Assembly (NCBI RefSeq): GCF_017908035.1
Contig: NZ_JAEQMU010000001.1
Span: forward strand, 1,674,001-1,738,000
Direction of reading: 5' to 3'
Source of the DNA: Sphingobacterium tabacisoli
GTDB taxonomy: Bacteria > Bacteroidota > Bacteroidia > Sphingobacteriales > Sphingobacteriaceae
Length of the DNA stretch: 64,000 bases
Position numbers and translations under genes: made by a program. Under the pieces are notes generated by a model, which was not told the origin of the DNA, searched no databases, and worked only from the letters and a program-made list of their open reading frames with translations. Each line of letters begins with the position of its first letter. The first letter of the stretch is position 1. Below are positions 47,080-55,714 of this stretch, in pieces.

Positions 47080-48993
47080 ATGCAGGAACACCTCCCCATT
47101 AAAGTACCCGAAGATTTGCGTAAGCTGCCACTTCACTCATTAACCGTTCTAGGTGAACAAATCCGTTCATTTTTAATCGATCATGTAGCCGAAAACGGAG
47201 GGCATTTCAGCTCTAGCCTAGGCGTGGTGGAACTCACCATTGCATTACACTATGTCTTTGATACACCCGTTGACAAGCTCGTATGGGATGTTGGACATCA
47301 GGCCTATGTACATAAGCTCCTAACAGGACGAAAGAATTTCTTTTACTCCAATCGACAATTGGGAGGCATCAGCGGCTTTCCCTGTAGAGAAGAGAGTGAA
47401 TTTGATGCCTTTGGAACAGGACACTCCTCGACTTCTATATCCGCAGCTTTGGGAATGGCAGTGGCTGCACGTCACAATAAGAACACAAAAAGACAGCATA
47501 TTGCAGTGATTGGAGATGGAGCCATGACCGCTGGGCTAGCTTTCGAAGCCCTCAACAATGTCGGATTTGAACAACCCAACATACTTATTATCCTCAATGA
47601 CAACAACATGTCCATAGATAATAATGTAGGCGCCCTCCAAAACTATCTGATTAAACTCACTACAGGAGAACAGTACAATGCCTTAAAATCGCAAGTCAAA
47701 AAAGTTTTTTCTATTCTCCCCTCAGCAAAATGGTCCATTGATGTACTCCGGAAACTGGAAAAAGCAATAAAAGGAGGTGTCCTACAGCACAGCAATCTGT
47801 TCGAGGCACTGAACATACGCTATTTTGGTCCGATAGACGGGCACGATATTCAAAAACTAGTCCATATCCTGGAAAAGTTAAAACATATCCCCGGACCAAA
47901 AATACTACACTGTATAACCACCAAAGGAAATGGCTATTTACCGGCCATGCAGGAAAAGGAAAAATGGCATGCTCCAGGTAAGTTTGATAAGGAAACGGGA
48001 ATTACACTTTCGCAAAAACCACATTCTGAAGATACCATAACATTCCAAGAGATCTTTGGAAACACCCTTATAGAATTAGCTAAAGCCAATACTAATATAG
48101 TAGCAGTCAGTCCCGCTATGTTGTCCGGCAGTGCCCTTACAAAAATGAAAAAAGAAATGCCAGATCGTGTATTTGATGTAGGCATAGCGGAACAACATGC
48201 TGTCACATTCTCCGCAGGACTTGCAACTGATGGATTACGTCCTTTCTGTACCATCTACTCCACTTTTCTACAACGAGCCTACGATCAGATCATACATGAT
48301 GTAGCTCTGCAAAAATTAGATGTAGTACTCTGTATAGACAGGGCTGGTGTCGTTGGGGCGGATGGACCTACGCATCATGGCGCATTTGATATAGCTTATT
48401 TGAGATGTATCCCCAATATGATCGGAGCATCTCCAATGGATGCAACAGATTTTCGGAACCTCTTATATACAGCACAGCATCACGACTGCAAAGGTACCTT
48501 TGCCATACGTTATCCTAAAAGTAATACCTCCCGCATTGAACCCTGTCTTCCTTTTATGCAAATTCCAATAGGAAAAGGACGTAAGATAAGCTCAGGCAAA
48601 GGTATCGCCATTCTTTCGATAGGACCTATCGGACAAGAAGTACAGCAGGCATGTAGACAACTGCAAGACGACGGAATACAGGCTGCCCACTACGACTTAC
48701 GTTTCTTCAAGCCCTTGGATATAGAACTTTTACACGAAGTATTTCAACAATTCTCCTCCGTAATAACTGTCGAGGATGGGTGTATTATCGGTGGTATAGG
48801 TAGCGCTGTAATCGAGTTTATGGTAGAACAGGGCTATCAAGCAACAGTCAAAAGATTGGGCCTCCCCGATAGCTTCGCTATACATGGGAGCATCCCAGAG
48901 TTGCACCGACTCTACGCATATGACAAAGATGCAATAGTTGCTACAGTAAAAGAAGTTTACACAAACCAGTCTCCGGTTACGGCCATTTTATAG
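47080..48993 (+). CDS. dxs: 1-Deoxy-D-xylulose-5-phosphate synthase
   Basis: 637 aa, normal length. Thiamine-diphosphate motif GDGAMTAGLAFEALNN, then NDNNMSID (about 146-180). Conserved WDVGHQAYVHKLLTGR and DGPTHHGAFDIAYLR. It condenses pyruvate and glyceraldehyde-3-phosphate to DXP, the entry to MEP isoprenoids and also a precursor of PLP and thiamine. The divergent MocR gene suggests control by PLP status. Whether this is the only dxs copy in the genome is unknown. It overlaps the convergent methyltransferase gene by 17 bases. Confidence 0.95.
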   Translation: MQEHLPIKVPEDLRKLPLHSLTVLGEQIRSFLIDHVAENGGHFSSSLGVVELTIALHYVFDTPVDKLVWDVGHQAYVHKLLTGRKNFFYSNRQLGGISGFPCREESEFDAFGTGHSSTSISAALGMAVAARHNKNTKRQHIAVIGDGAMTAGLAFEALNNVGFEQPNILIILNDNNMSIDNNVGALQNYLIKLTTGEQYNALKSQVKKVFSILPSAKWSIDVLRKLEKAIKGGVLQHSNLFEALNIRYFGPIDGHDIQKLVHILEKLKHIPGPKILHCITTKGNGYLPAMQEKEKWHAPGKFDKETGITLSQKPHSEDTITFQEIFGNTLIELAKANTNIVAVSPAMLSGSALTKMKKEMPDRVFDVGIAEQHAVTFSAGLATDGLRPFCTIYSTFLQRAYDQIIHDVALQKLDVVLCIDRAGVVGADGPTHHGAFDIAYLRCIPNMIGASPMDATDFRNLLYTAQHHDCKGTFAIRYPKSNTSRIEPCLPFMQIPIGKGRKISSGKGIAILSIGPIGQEVQQACRQLQDDGIQAAHYDLRFFKPLDIELLHEVFQQFSSVITVEDGCIIGGIGSAVIEFMVEQGYQATVKRLGLPDSFAIHGSIPELHRLYAYDKDAIVATVKEVYTNQSPVTAIL

Positions 48994-49777
48994 CTCTAGT
49001 TGCCATAAACGTAGGTAAATAGCGATCCACCAAAAACCGTGGATTGGGTTGTTCATCTTCCATAAAATCAGCAATGACAAAACCGGCCTCCAACTGACCT
49101 CCGATCAAATCGCTTAGCGAATGTCCAAAAACCAGAGGCTCGTTATTGCTGATTTTGGCTTTCAAAAGTCCTGGGTCGAGGTCTGTAATATCTGCATAGG
49201 GTATTTTATAACGGGGACAGATCACCCCCTGATTCATATAGGATGGATCACGGTCTCCAATAAAAAGAACTGGATTATAAAAACTGGCTAACAGCACACC
49301 GCCACTCTTCAGCACGCGATAACACTCCTTCCATACAGGAATCACTTGAGGGACATAATGATTCGAAATAGGATGAAAGATGAGATCAAACAGGGCATCG
49401 TCAAAGACGCCCAAATCCCGCATGTCCCCCTCCACAGTAAGCAGATCCAGACCATCCCGATCAGCAACCATACGATCATGCGCCAATTGCTCGGCCGAAA
49501 TATCAAAGACGGTAACCTCTGCGCCCAGAGCTGCCAGTAAAGGTGCCTGCTGCCCTCCCGCTGACGCCAAACACAATATTTTCTTGCCTCTGACATCACC
49601 TAACCAACGCTTAGGCAAGGGCTGAGGTGTAAGATACAATTCCCAATTCCCCTTCTTAGCCTCAGCTATCAGTTCGGAACTGACAGGTTGCGACCATGGA
49701 CTATTTGACTGCGCTTGCTTATTCCAAGACGTCCTATTATGGTCCAAAAATAAATTATCATCAATATCCTTTTTCAT
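48977..49777 (-). CDS. Class I SAM-dependent methyltransferase
   Basis: 266 aa. SAM-binding motif I is KILCLASAGGQQAPLLAALG (about 67-86), followed by VTVFDISAEQLAHDR (motif II) and LFDLIFHPISNHYV (motif III). Ubiquinone/menaquinone-type or small-molecule methyltransferases look like this. The substrate is unknown. The 3' end overlaps dxs on the other strand. Confidence 0.88.
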   Translation of the reverse strand: MKKDIDDNLFLDHNRTSWNKQAQSNSPWSQPVSSELIAEAKKGNWELYLTPQPLPKRWLGDVRGKKILCLASAGGQQAPLLAALGAEVTVFDISAEQLAHDRMVADRDGLDLLTVEGDMRDLGVFDDALFDLIFHPISNHYVPQVIPVWKECYRVLKSGGVLLASFYNPVLFIGDRDPSYMNQGVICPRYKIPYADITDLDPGLLKAKISNNEPLVFGHSLSDLIGGQLEAGFVIADFMEDEQPNPRFLVDRYLPTFMATRAIKWP

Positions 49778-49999
49778 CTGCTCAGATTTAATTTTTAGTG
49801 GTAATAAAGCGATCTTGTTTCAATTAGTTTCCACAACTAGAGAAACAAATCACCAAGTTTTCATAAGTACCCCTCTTAAAAGTAACCTTTCAAAAGTAAG
49901 ATTTATTTCCTTTCGAAAGCACATCCTGAACACCCTGATTTCGTATATTTTTTATAAAACCATACATTATAGTACAAGAGATTAACTACCTTTGCCCCC
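49778..49999. other. Divergent promoter region between the methyltransferase and J-domain genes
   Basis: Contains a minus-strand TACTTTTG (49891-49898), a good -7 box for the methyltransferase with a leader of about 108 bases. AAAAGTAA repeats lie around it. On the plus strand TACCTTTG (49987-49994) stands five bases before the next ATG. Confidence 0.45.
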
Positions 50000-50443
50000 A
50001 TGAAAAAAATAGCAGATTACAGAAGACTATTGGACGTAGATAGCAAAGTTGAACTTAGCACATTGAAAGCTCGCTACCGACAAATCATGAAGGAATGTCA
50101 TCCGGATAGATTTGCTAATGATCAAGAAGGCTTGGCTGCGGCAGAAGAGAAAAGTAAAGAAATGATAGAAGCATACCATTTTTTGGTAAGTATCTGTCCA
50201 GAAACCTTGAGCAATCAGCTTCCTATATATCAAGATACCATAACGAACTCAGCAATAGTGGACTTTGAATGGGAAAGCCAGGTATTGACGATTACATTTC
50301 TAAACGGTAGCAAGTACGAATATTTCAGTGTGCCGAAAAACGAGTATATTAAATTTGTCAATGCAGATTCGCCAGCTCGTTTTGCGAAACGTCACATATA
50401 CCCCAAATACACCTACAGAAATATACTAAAGACCACTGCTTAA
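50000..50443 (+). CDS. J-domain plus KTSC-domain protein
   Basis: 147 aa. The N-terminal J-domain (1-70) has the HPD tripeptide in KECHPDRFAND. The C-terminal KTSC domain (about 80-140) has FEWESQVLTITFLNGSKYEYFSVP. J-domains stimulate Hsp70 ATPase, and the KTSC part is thought to bind nucleic acid or protein. This pairing is seen in other Bacteroidota. The -7 box TACCTTTG ends only five bases before the ATG, so the message may be leaderless. A strong terminator follows. Confidence 0.85.
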   Translation: MKKIADYRRLLDVDSKVELSTLKARYRQIMKECHPDRFANDQEGLAAAEEKSKEMIEAYHFLVSICPETLSNQLPIYQDTITNSAIVDFEWESQVLTITFLNGSKYEYFSVPKNEYIKFVNADSPARFAKRHIYPKYTYRNILKTTA

Positions 50444-50450
50444 TACCATA

Positions 50451-50492
50451 AACCCCATTATTTCAACTTCTACGGACTGAAATAATGGGGTT
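50451..50492. terminator. Bidirectional terminator after the J-domain gene
   Basis: A 15-bp perfect stem (AACCCCATTATTTCA with its complement at 50478-50492) and a 12-base loop between convergent genes. Confidence 0.75.
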
Positions 50493-50531
50493 AATATAAA
50501 TGGTCTAAAAGCCGTCTAACACTCTTTATCC

Positions 50532-52400
50532 CTAGTCAGAGGCTAGTTCAAGACGAATCATCTTGATATTGCTCAGAAGCTCACCAAAAGCAACTTTTCC
50601 TAAGCTACCCTGTATTTCCATTAAGATACCCACGATCTGTTGTCCTTTTACACGCACCCTATCTCCTTTCTTTAATGGCCGTATCGCTGGATCTTCCAAA
50701 ACATTCTCTATAATCATGGCGTCAGTCAAATCTTCTTCGGTAATATCGACTTCAAGCATTTCAACACTATCCTGAACCACCTCAGTAACCATGCCTTCCA
50801 GTGGATCCGTCAATACGAGGTCTACATCAGCCACCTTATGCGAAGCTTCCAATAATACATCCTCGGGTAGACCTATACGTCGTGCTACTTCAAAAGCGAA
50901 AGCACTTCCAGCAGTACCGATGGCCAGCTTATAAAGAGGACGCATACCGACAAGGTCATACAGCATCGCTGCATTTCTGACGCCTTCTGTTTGATAGGCA
51001 TAGCGTTTCAAATTCTGAAAGTGCGTGGTAATCAATCCAAAACTTCTTTCCGAGTTAAATCGTTCCAATAAGGTCTCAGCTATAGCACCACCAACCTGTG
51101 GTTCAGTTCCACCGCCAAACTCATCGATAAGAATAAGGCTTCGATCATCATGATACGATAAGATGTTACGCATATGCGTGAGATGAGAAGTATAAGTACT
51201 CAAACTACTTTCCAGACTTTGACCATCCCCAATATTCAAAAATAGGCGTTCGAAGATACCTCCTTCAGCATTCTTACCAACAGGGACTAAAATCCCACAT
51301 TGAAGCATGTACTGTAATAAAGCCGTAGTTTTTAGACAAAGCGATTTACCTCCAGCATTAACACCCGAAATAATCAAAATACGGTGTTCTTCCGTAAGAT
51401 AAATCCCCAAAGGCTCAGCTCTCTTATTTTCTTGCCGCAACATCATATCCAGTAAAGGATGTATAGCCTGATGCCAATAAACGTGTGGTCTATTTTTCAT
51501 CAATGGCATCGTCCCGTCTATACGTATAGCAAAAAGCGCTTTGGCTCGAATAAAGTCAATATCTCCCATAAAACTGTAGGCATGCATCAATGCCATAAGT
51601 TCTCCTCGTACCAAATTGGTAAAAACCGTTAGTAGACGAGCGATCTCCCGTCTTTCGTCGTTCTCCAATTCGCGTAGTCTATGACAAGCTTCTACAACAG
51701 TTTCAGGCTCTATAAAAAAAGTCTTCCCACTACCGGAGCTATCCCGCACCACACCTTTAATCTTACGTTTATTAGATGCAGTGACTGGGATCAAGAAGTG
51801 CCCACCTCGCATATCAATAGGCACATCTTTAGCCACGAGTCCCTGACTCTGTGCACTTCGAAGTGCTGCCTGCATACTTCTAGCAACATCTTTTTCCGCT
51901 TCTATTTTCCGCTTGCGGATAGAAGCAAGCTCACGGGAGGCATTGTCCCTAATCTGTCCAGTTTTATCAAGAAGCTTCCCGCCCTCCTCCAGTATAATAG
52001 GGAAAACAGCAACTTTCTCTGCCAGCTTCTTAAGTTCTGGATAAACACCACTTGTGGTCGGTAAAACAAAAAAGTCGACAATAGATGTTATCGTTTCTAA
52101 AGAATTCACTAAATCTCCCACCTCTTCGGCCGATAGCCAGGCAGACAAATCCCTGTCTACGCCAAGCAGTGTATGACGCATATCCAAAAAGTAAGCTGTA
52201 GGAAAATCCATTTTGGATTGGATGATTTGCACAAATTCATGTGTTTGTGTAAGGTGTCTCGTGACCGTGGCATAATCCCAAGAGAAAGACATAGCAAAAA
52301 CCAACTCTTCCCCCATCGGGCTCAAACATTTAGCTACTATATGTTCACGGATTACGTCAAAACTCAACTTCTGTTCAAAGTTTTCCGGATAAATATTCAT
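50532..52400 (-). CDS. MutS2-like ATPase without Smr domain
   Basis: 622 aa. The helical core/clamp region is about 1-290 (YPENFEQKLSFDVIREHI). A MutS-type ATPase follows, with Walker A GVNAGGKS (near 345), a Q-loop and MutS signature STYTSHLTHM, Walker B LILIDEFGGG and the H-loop LITTHFQNLK. It lacks the mismatch-recognition domain of MutS and the C-terminal Smr endonuclease of canonical MutS2 (about 780 aa). The last 60 residues form a small beta domain instead. A role in ribosome rescue or recombination control, as proposed for MutS2, is possible but unproven. Confidence 0.88.
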   Translation of the reverse strand: MNIYPENFEQKLSFDVIREHIVAKCLSPMGEELVFAMSFSWDYATVTRHLTQTHEFVQIIQSKMDFPTAYFLDMRHTLLGVDRDLSAWLSAEEVGDLVNSLETITSIVDFFVLPTTSGVYPELKKLAEKVAVFPIILEEGGKLLDKTGQIRDNASRELASIRKRKIEAEKDVARSMQAALRSAQSQGLVAKDVPIDMRGGHFLIPVTASNKRKIKGVVRDSSGSGKTFFIEPETVVEACHRLRELENDERREIARLLTVFTNLVRGELMALMHAYSFMGDIDFIRAKALFAIRIDGTMPLMKNRPHVYWHQAIHPLLDMMLRQENKRAEPLGIYLTEEHRILIISGVNAGGKSLCLKTTALLQYMLQCGILVPVGKNAEGGIFERLFLNIGDGQSLESSLSTYTSHLTHMRNILSYHDDRSLILIDEFGGGTEPQVGGAIAETLLERFNSERSFGLITTHFQNLKRYAYQTEGVRNAAMLYDLVGMRPLYKLAIGTAGSAFAFEVARRIGLPEDVLLEASHKVADVDLVLTDPLEGMVTEVVQDSVEMLEVDITEEDLTDAMIIENVLEDPAIRPLKKGDRVRVKGQQIVGILMEIQGSLGKVAFGELLSNIKMIRLELASD

Positions 52401-52489
52401 CTCAAATTCTAGTATAAAATAGCCTATTCTACAACAGACGTGCTGTAGATCGACAGTAAAAAAAATATATTATAAAAAATTGAGTGGGC

Positions 52490-52585
52490 CCATATCGAAT
52501 CGGAGGTCCGATACCTTATCTCTCGACAAGAGATAGCAGTATAGCCTCGACACCCCTAGGTGTGGCGTGTAAAATTGCGATATGG
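52490..52585 (-). ncRNA. Cloverleaf-like structured leader element
   Basis: Four stems nest into a 96-base fold. P1 is CCATATCG/CGATATGG (52490-52497 with 52578-52585). Inside are ATCGG/CCGAT (499-503/508-512, loop of 4), TATCTCT/AGAGATA (517-523/529-535, loop of 5) and ACACC/GGTGT (550-554/559-563, extended by GCC/GGC), all offset from 52000. On the minus strand it is preceded by a perfect -7 box (TACCTTTG at 52636-52643) and followed by T-rich sequence, then the MutS2-like gene. No tRNA or riboswitch signature I know fits. The strand is inferred from that promoter. Confidence 0.4.
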
Positions 52586-52635
52586 TAATTATACGGAAAG
52601 AAACGACATGACAGACATTACTTAAAAATCAACGA

Positions 52636-52643
52636 CAAAGGTA
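52636..52643 (-). promoter_or_regulatory. -7 box (TACCTTTG) upstream of the structured leader
   Basis: Exact TANNTTTG match on the minus strand, 236 bases before the MutS2-like ATG. It would give a leader of about 230 bases containing the cloverleaf. Confidence 0.4.
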
Positions 52644-52755
52644 ACCTATTTTACAAAACTCTCCAAGTAGCAAAATTGAATTTAACGAGCTTGTTGCTTC
52701 TCATTCCCAAAAACCAAAGAAATCATCCATCTTATCGAATTCTGCTGCACTAGCC

Positions 52756-52787
52756 TTGTAACAATTGTATTTATTCCACTGCCTTTG
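52756..52787 (+). promoter_or_regulatory. Candidate promoter of the TauE/SafE gene
   Basis: TTGT (52756-52759) and TGCCTTTG (52780-52787) are spaced 20 bases apart, near the TTTG/TANNTTTG pattern. The leader would be about 90 bases. Confidence 0.35.
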
Positions 52788-52881
52788 TTTTAAAAATAAT
52801 AAAAACCCACTAAGTTTACCCCGACTTTAGGACCACTTAGTTTTATTGCACAAAGCTATCGAATCCCATAAAACGATAAAT

Positions 52882-53715
52882 ATGACAATACTTACTTTTA
52901 CACTGATTTTATTTCTCGGAACCTTCATTGCTGGATTACTTGGCTCGCTCACGGGACTGGGCGGAGGCGTTGTTGTTATACCACTCCTTACCTTACTATT
53001 TCATGTAGACATACGCTATGCCATAGGCGCAGCCTTACTAGCTTCCATTGCTACATCCTCAGGTGCGGCCACAGCTTATGTAAAAGAGGGAATTACCAAC
53101 ATAAGATTGGGAATGTTTTTAGAAATAGCGACTACCATAGGAGCCGTCGTAGGCGCACTGATTGCCATATACATGCCGACCAATACCATCGCTATAATTT
53201 TTGGGGTAGTACTTATTTTCTCTGCAATCATGACATTGCGTAAGAAAAACGAACACGCTTTAGCGGGAGGTTCCCCGCTAGCCGAAAAACTAAAACTCAA
53301 TAGCACCTATCCTGTAGATGGTCAAAAAGTACCTTACAAACTTACAAACATAGTCGGAGGGTTCTCTCTGATGGGTGTAGCTGGAGTACTATCCGGACTA
53401 CTCGGTATAGGGTCAGGATCCCTAAAGGTATTGGCAATGGACGGACTAATGAAAATCCCCTTTAAAGTAAGTACAACGACAAGTAACTTTATGATTGGCG
53501 TGACCGCAGCAGCATCGGCAGTCGTATACCTACAGAGAGGTTATATGGACCCAGGAATTGCTTTCCCTGTCATACTAGGTGTACTCTGCGGAGCTATAAC
53601 GGGTTCAAAACTTCTAAAAAAAATGAATCCAAAAACATTACGTTTGATATTTGCCATAGCTATCACACTAGTCGCATTACAGATGATTTATAATGGTGTC
53701 CAAAACAAATTCTAA
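52882..53715 (+). CDS. TauE/SafE-family sulfite/organosulfur exporter
   Basis: 277 aa from the ATG at 52882; a TTG 12 codons upstream is less likely. About eight membrane helices, with the family's twice-repeated signature: GLLGSLTGLGGGVVVIPLL (about 16-34) and GVLSGLLGIGSGSLKVLAMD in the second half. It exports sulfite, sulfoacetate or related anions. The DUF1634 protein encoded downstream is its usual partner. Confidence 0.92.
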   Translation: MTILTFTLILFLGTFIAGLLGSLTGLGGGVVVIPLLTLLFHVDIRYAIGAALLASIATSSGAATAYVKEGITNIRLGMFLEIATTIGAVVGALIAIYMPTNTIAIIFGVVLIFSAIMTLRKKNEHALAGGSPLAEKLKLNSTYPVDGQKVPYKLTNIVGGFSLMGVAGVLSGLLGIGSGSLKVLAMDGLMKIPFKVSTTTSNFMIGVTAAASAVVYLQRGYMDPGIAFPVILGVLCGAITGSKLLKKMNPKTLRLIFAIAITLVALQMIYNGVQNKF

Positions 53716-53932
53716 CCGATAGAAACGTGCATCGATCAACTAAAAAACGATAAATAAGTAATACACATATGAAATATCCATGTAGCAGCAACTGCACAAA
53801 CACGAATGACCGCGAAGCAGCATGCACACTAATTGCAACAAGTCGTGCATAACATAGTTTGGATCCGCCAGCTGGCGGATAGCAATTGAAAATCAAACCG
53901 AGCTTGCGAGCTCATCGAAGATAATTATATAT
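53716..53932. repeat. Gap with ATCCGCCAGCTGGCGGAT palindrome
   Basis: This 217-base gap splits a gene pair that is usually tightly linked. It contains an 18-bp perfect palindrome (53863-53880) sharing its CCGCCAGYTGGCGG core with 32402-32415, the arms ATGCAC/GTGCAT (53822-53827, 53845-53850), and AGCT-tgcg-AGCT (about 53901-53912). A 27-codon ORF with three cysteines (53769-53852) is probably incidental. Insertion of an extragenic repeat is the simplest explanation. Confidence 0.5.
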
Positions 53933-54334
53933 ATGAAACAAGTATTCTCAAAAAATTACTGGAATGATAAAGATATATCCCTTTTAGTAGGGCAGATTCT
54001 CCGTATTGGAGTTTTATTGGCATCCGTCACCCTAATAATAGGCGGCATGCTCTACTTAACAGTACATGGCAAAGACCCGATCCCCAATTATACCGAATTT
54101 ATTGGAGAAACAAATGCGAATACCACCATATCAGGGATAATATCAGGCGTCATGCAAATCAGTGTACCACAGATTATACAACTTGGGGTTCTACTCCTCA
54201 TCTGTACCCCCATCGTTCGCGTTATTGGATCGCTCGTAGGATTCATTATCGAAAAAGATACGATGTATATCATAATCACCCTGATTGTTCTAGCAGTAAT
54301 AGTAGGAAGTATAAGCAGTGGTTTAAAAGGATAA
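53933..54334 (+). CDS. DUF1634 membrane protein
   Basis: 133 aa with three membrane helices (about 25-45, 78-98, 108-130; LRIGVLLASVTLIIGGMLYL, QLGVLLLICTPIVRVIGSLV). DUF1634 is typically encoded directly after TauE/SafE, and the two are thought to work together, though how is not known. The Arg-Val-Ile-Gly segment between helices 2 and 3 is conserved in the family. Confidence 0.88.
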   Translation: MKQVFSKNYWNDKDISLLVGQILRIGVLLASVTLIIGGMLYLTVHGKDPIPNYTEFIGETNANTTISGIISGVMQISVPQIIQLGVLLLICTPIVRVIGSLVGFIIEKDTMYIIITLIVLAVIVGSISSGLKG

Positions 54335-54457
54335 AGTTAAGCAAAAGATTAATATAATTTTAACAAACACCATTATACCCAAATTAAATACCATGTAACA
54401 ACAATGAAACAAAACAAATATTAACAAATCTTAACATTTCAAATCGGATTTCCGTCT

Positions 54458-54465
54458 TATATTTG
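54458..54465 (+). promoter_or_regulatory. -7 box (TATATTTG) of small-RNA-like copy 2
   Basis: Exact TANNTTTG match just before the conserved 35-base block, placing a transcript start near 54471. Confidence 0.55.
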
Positions 54466-54466
54466 T

Positions 54467-54537
54467 GTATTCATAATTTAGGTTAATAATTGGTTAGTTA
54501 AGAACGCCTGTAGCTCCCCGCTACAGGCGTTTTCTTT
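54467..54537 (+). ncRNA. Candidate small RNA, copy 2 (conserved 35-nt block plus terminator hairpin)
   Basis: Bases 54467-54501 are identical to 9366-9400. The hairpin follows (stem 54503-54514 with 54520-54531, loop UCCCC), then a T-rich tail (54530-54537). Compared with copy 1, three stem positions differ and all three are compensated. Together with the perfect -7 box this gives a transcript of about 67 bases ending in its own terminator. It lies 12 bases beyond the stop codon of the convergent thioredoxin gene of locus D. Confidence 0.6.
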
Positions 54538-54549
54538 ATATAAAACTCG

Positions 54550-55677
54550 CTATGGCAGAAGCTCCGCAAGCTTATTATCCAGATCCTCACCGTGAAGGTT
54601 AAACGCTAAAATTCGTCCATCAGGACCAATAAGATAGTTTTGTGGAATCCCTCGTACGCCATACAAAGTCGCTGCAGCATTCTTCCATCCCAACAAATCG
54701 CTCACATGATTCCAAGGCAATTGATCTTCCTCTATCGCTTTGATCCAATTCGCTTTCTTACCTGGACTATCCAGAGATACCCCGAGTATGGTAAAATTCC
54801 GCGACTTATATTTATGATAAGCAGCTACCACCTTAGGATTTTCTGCCCGACAAGGACCACACCAAGAAGCCCAAAAGTCCAAAAGTACATACTGCCCTCT
54901 AAAATCAGAAAGCTTAACAGCCTTATCATGGACATCATACTGAACAAAATCAGGTGCCATCACGCCCACTGCTGTCGTTTTAGCAATAGCGATACGCTGA
55001 GCAAAAACCTTTCCCTCAGGAGAGTTCTGCAAATTGGCAGGGAGTGACTCAAAAAAACGAGATACTAAAGGCACATCCATTTCTAAACCAGCAACCTCTT
55101 GAAGAGCCACTAAGCTAAAATAAGAAGTAGGATTCGTCTTGATATACTCCCATTGAATACGATACTTCTCCGCCCGAATAGGTTCGGTCAACGCTGTCAG
55201 TTCATTAACAAAATCTTCATCATCGCGCAATTCCATAGGAGCATCATACCACCGTTGCTCAATAGCACGGATAGCATTTACAGGTTTTTCTATAAGTTTA
55301 GAATAGGCAACAAACTCTGTAGACAACTTAGGACCCACCAATACAGAATTTCGTATAGAATCATCTGCATTCAAACGTACATTCCCCTTATCCAAATAAA
55401 GAATATAGGTATCCCCCATTCCACTTGCAACTTCAGGTTTTTGCGGAGACACCGTCAGCGATATCCGTGTTGGACCATTCAATATACCTGCAAAGCTAAA
55501 TCGACCCTGACGGATATCGGAGCTGTCGCGTACATTCTCTCCATCGAGGCGATAGGACAAATACACCTTATTTCCTGGCGTTGATTTTTTTATAGTGCCC
55601 TCAATTTTATATTTTTCATTTTGTGCAAATAGAAGAGTTGGCACACACAGCAGAACACTTATAATAGTTTTTATCAT
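54550..55677 (-). CDS. TlpA-like thioredoxin-fold protein with DUF4369 domain (locus D)
   Basis: 375 aa. Signal peptide 1-18 (ending LLFAQ), a DUF4369 beta domain about 22-120 (IEGTIKKSTPGNKVYLSYR), a helical linker, then a thioredoxin domain about 238-375 with WASWCGPC (redox Cys pair near 270-273) and GIPQNYLIGPDG with the cis-proline. It should reduce disulphides in the periplasm. It is the last gene of locus D; such TlpA proteins often follow SusC/SusD pairs, though the reason is unclear. Confidence 0.92.
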   Translation of the reverse strand: MIKTIISVLLCVPTLLFAQNEKYKIEGTIKKSTPGNKVYLSYRLDGENVRDSSDIRQGRFSFAGILNGPTRISLTVSPQKPEVASGMGDTYILYLDKGNVRLNADDSIRNSVLVGPKLSTEFVAYSKLIEKPVNAIRAIEQRWYDAPMELRDDEDFVNELTALTEPIRAEKYRIQWEYIKTNPTSYFSLVALQEVAGLEMDVPLVSRFFESLPANLQNSPEGKVFAQRIAIAKTTAVGVMAPDFVQYDVHDKAVKLSDFRGQYVLLDFWASWCGPCRAENPKVVAAYHKYKSRNFTILGVSLDSPGKKANWIKAIEEDQLPWNHVSDLLGWKNAAATLYGVRGIPQNYLIGPDGRILAFNLHGEDLDNKLAELLP

Positions 55678-55714
55678 CGAATTAAATTATTATCATTTAT
55701 ATAGTTATTTCGTC

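Noticed and set aside
52490..52585. A tRNA, possibly with a GUC anticodon loop on the minus strand
   Set aside because: The middle stem can be drawn with a seven-base loop TTGTCGA, but there is no TTC-type T loop, no D-loop GG pair, and the outer stem and third hairpin have wrong sizes.
53769..53852. A 27-codon cysteine-containing ORF between tauE and the DUF1634 gene
   Set aside because: Too short and lying in a repeat-rich gap; no promoter or coupling supports it.
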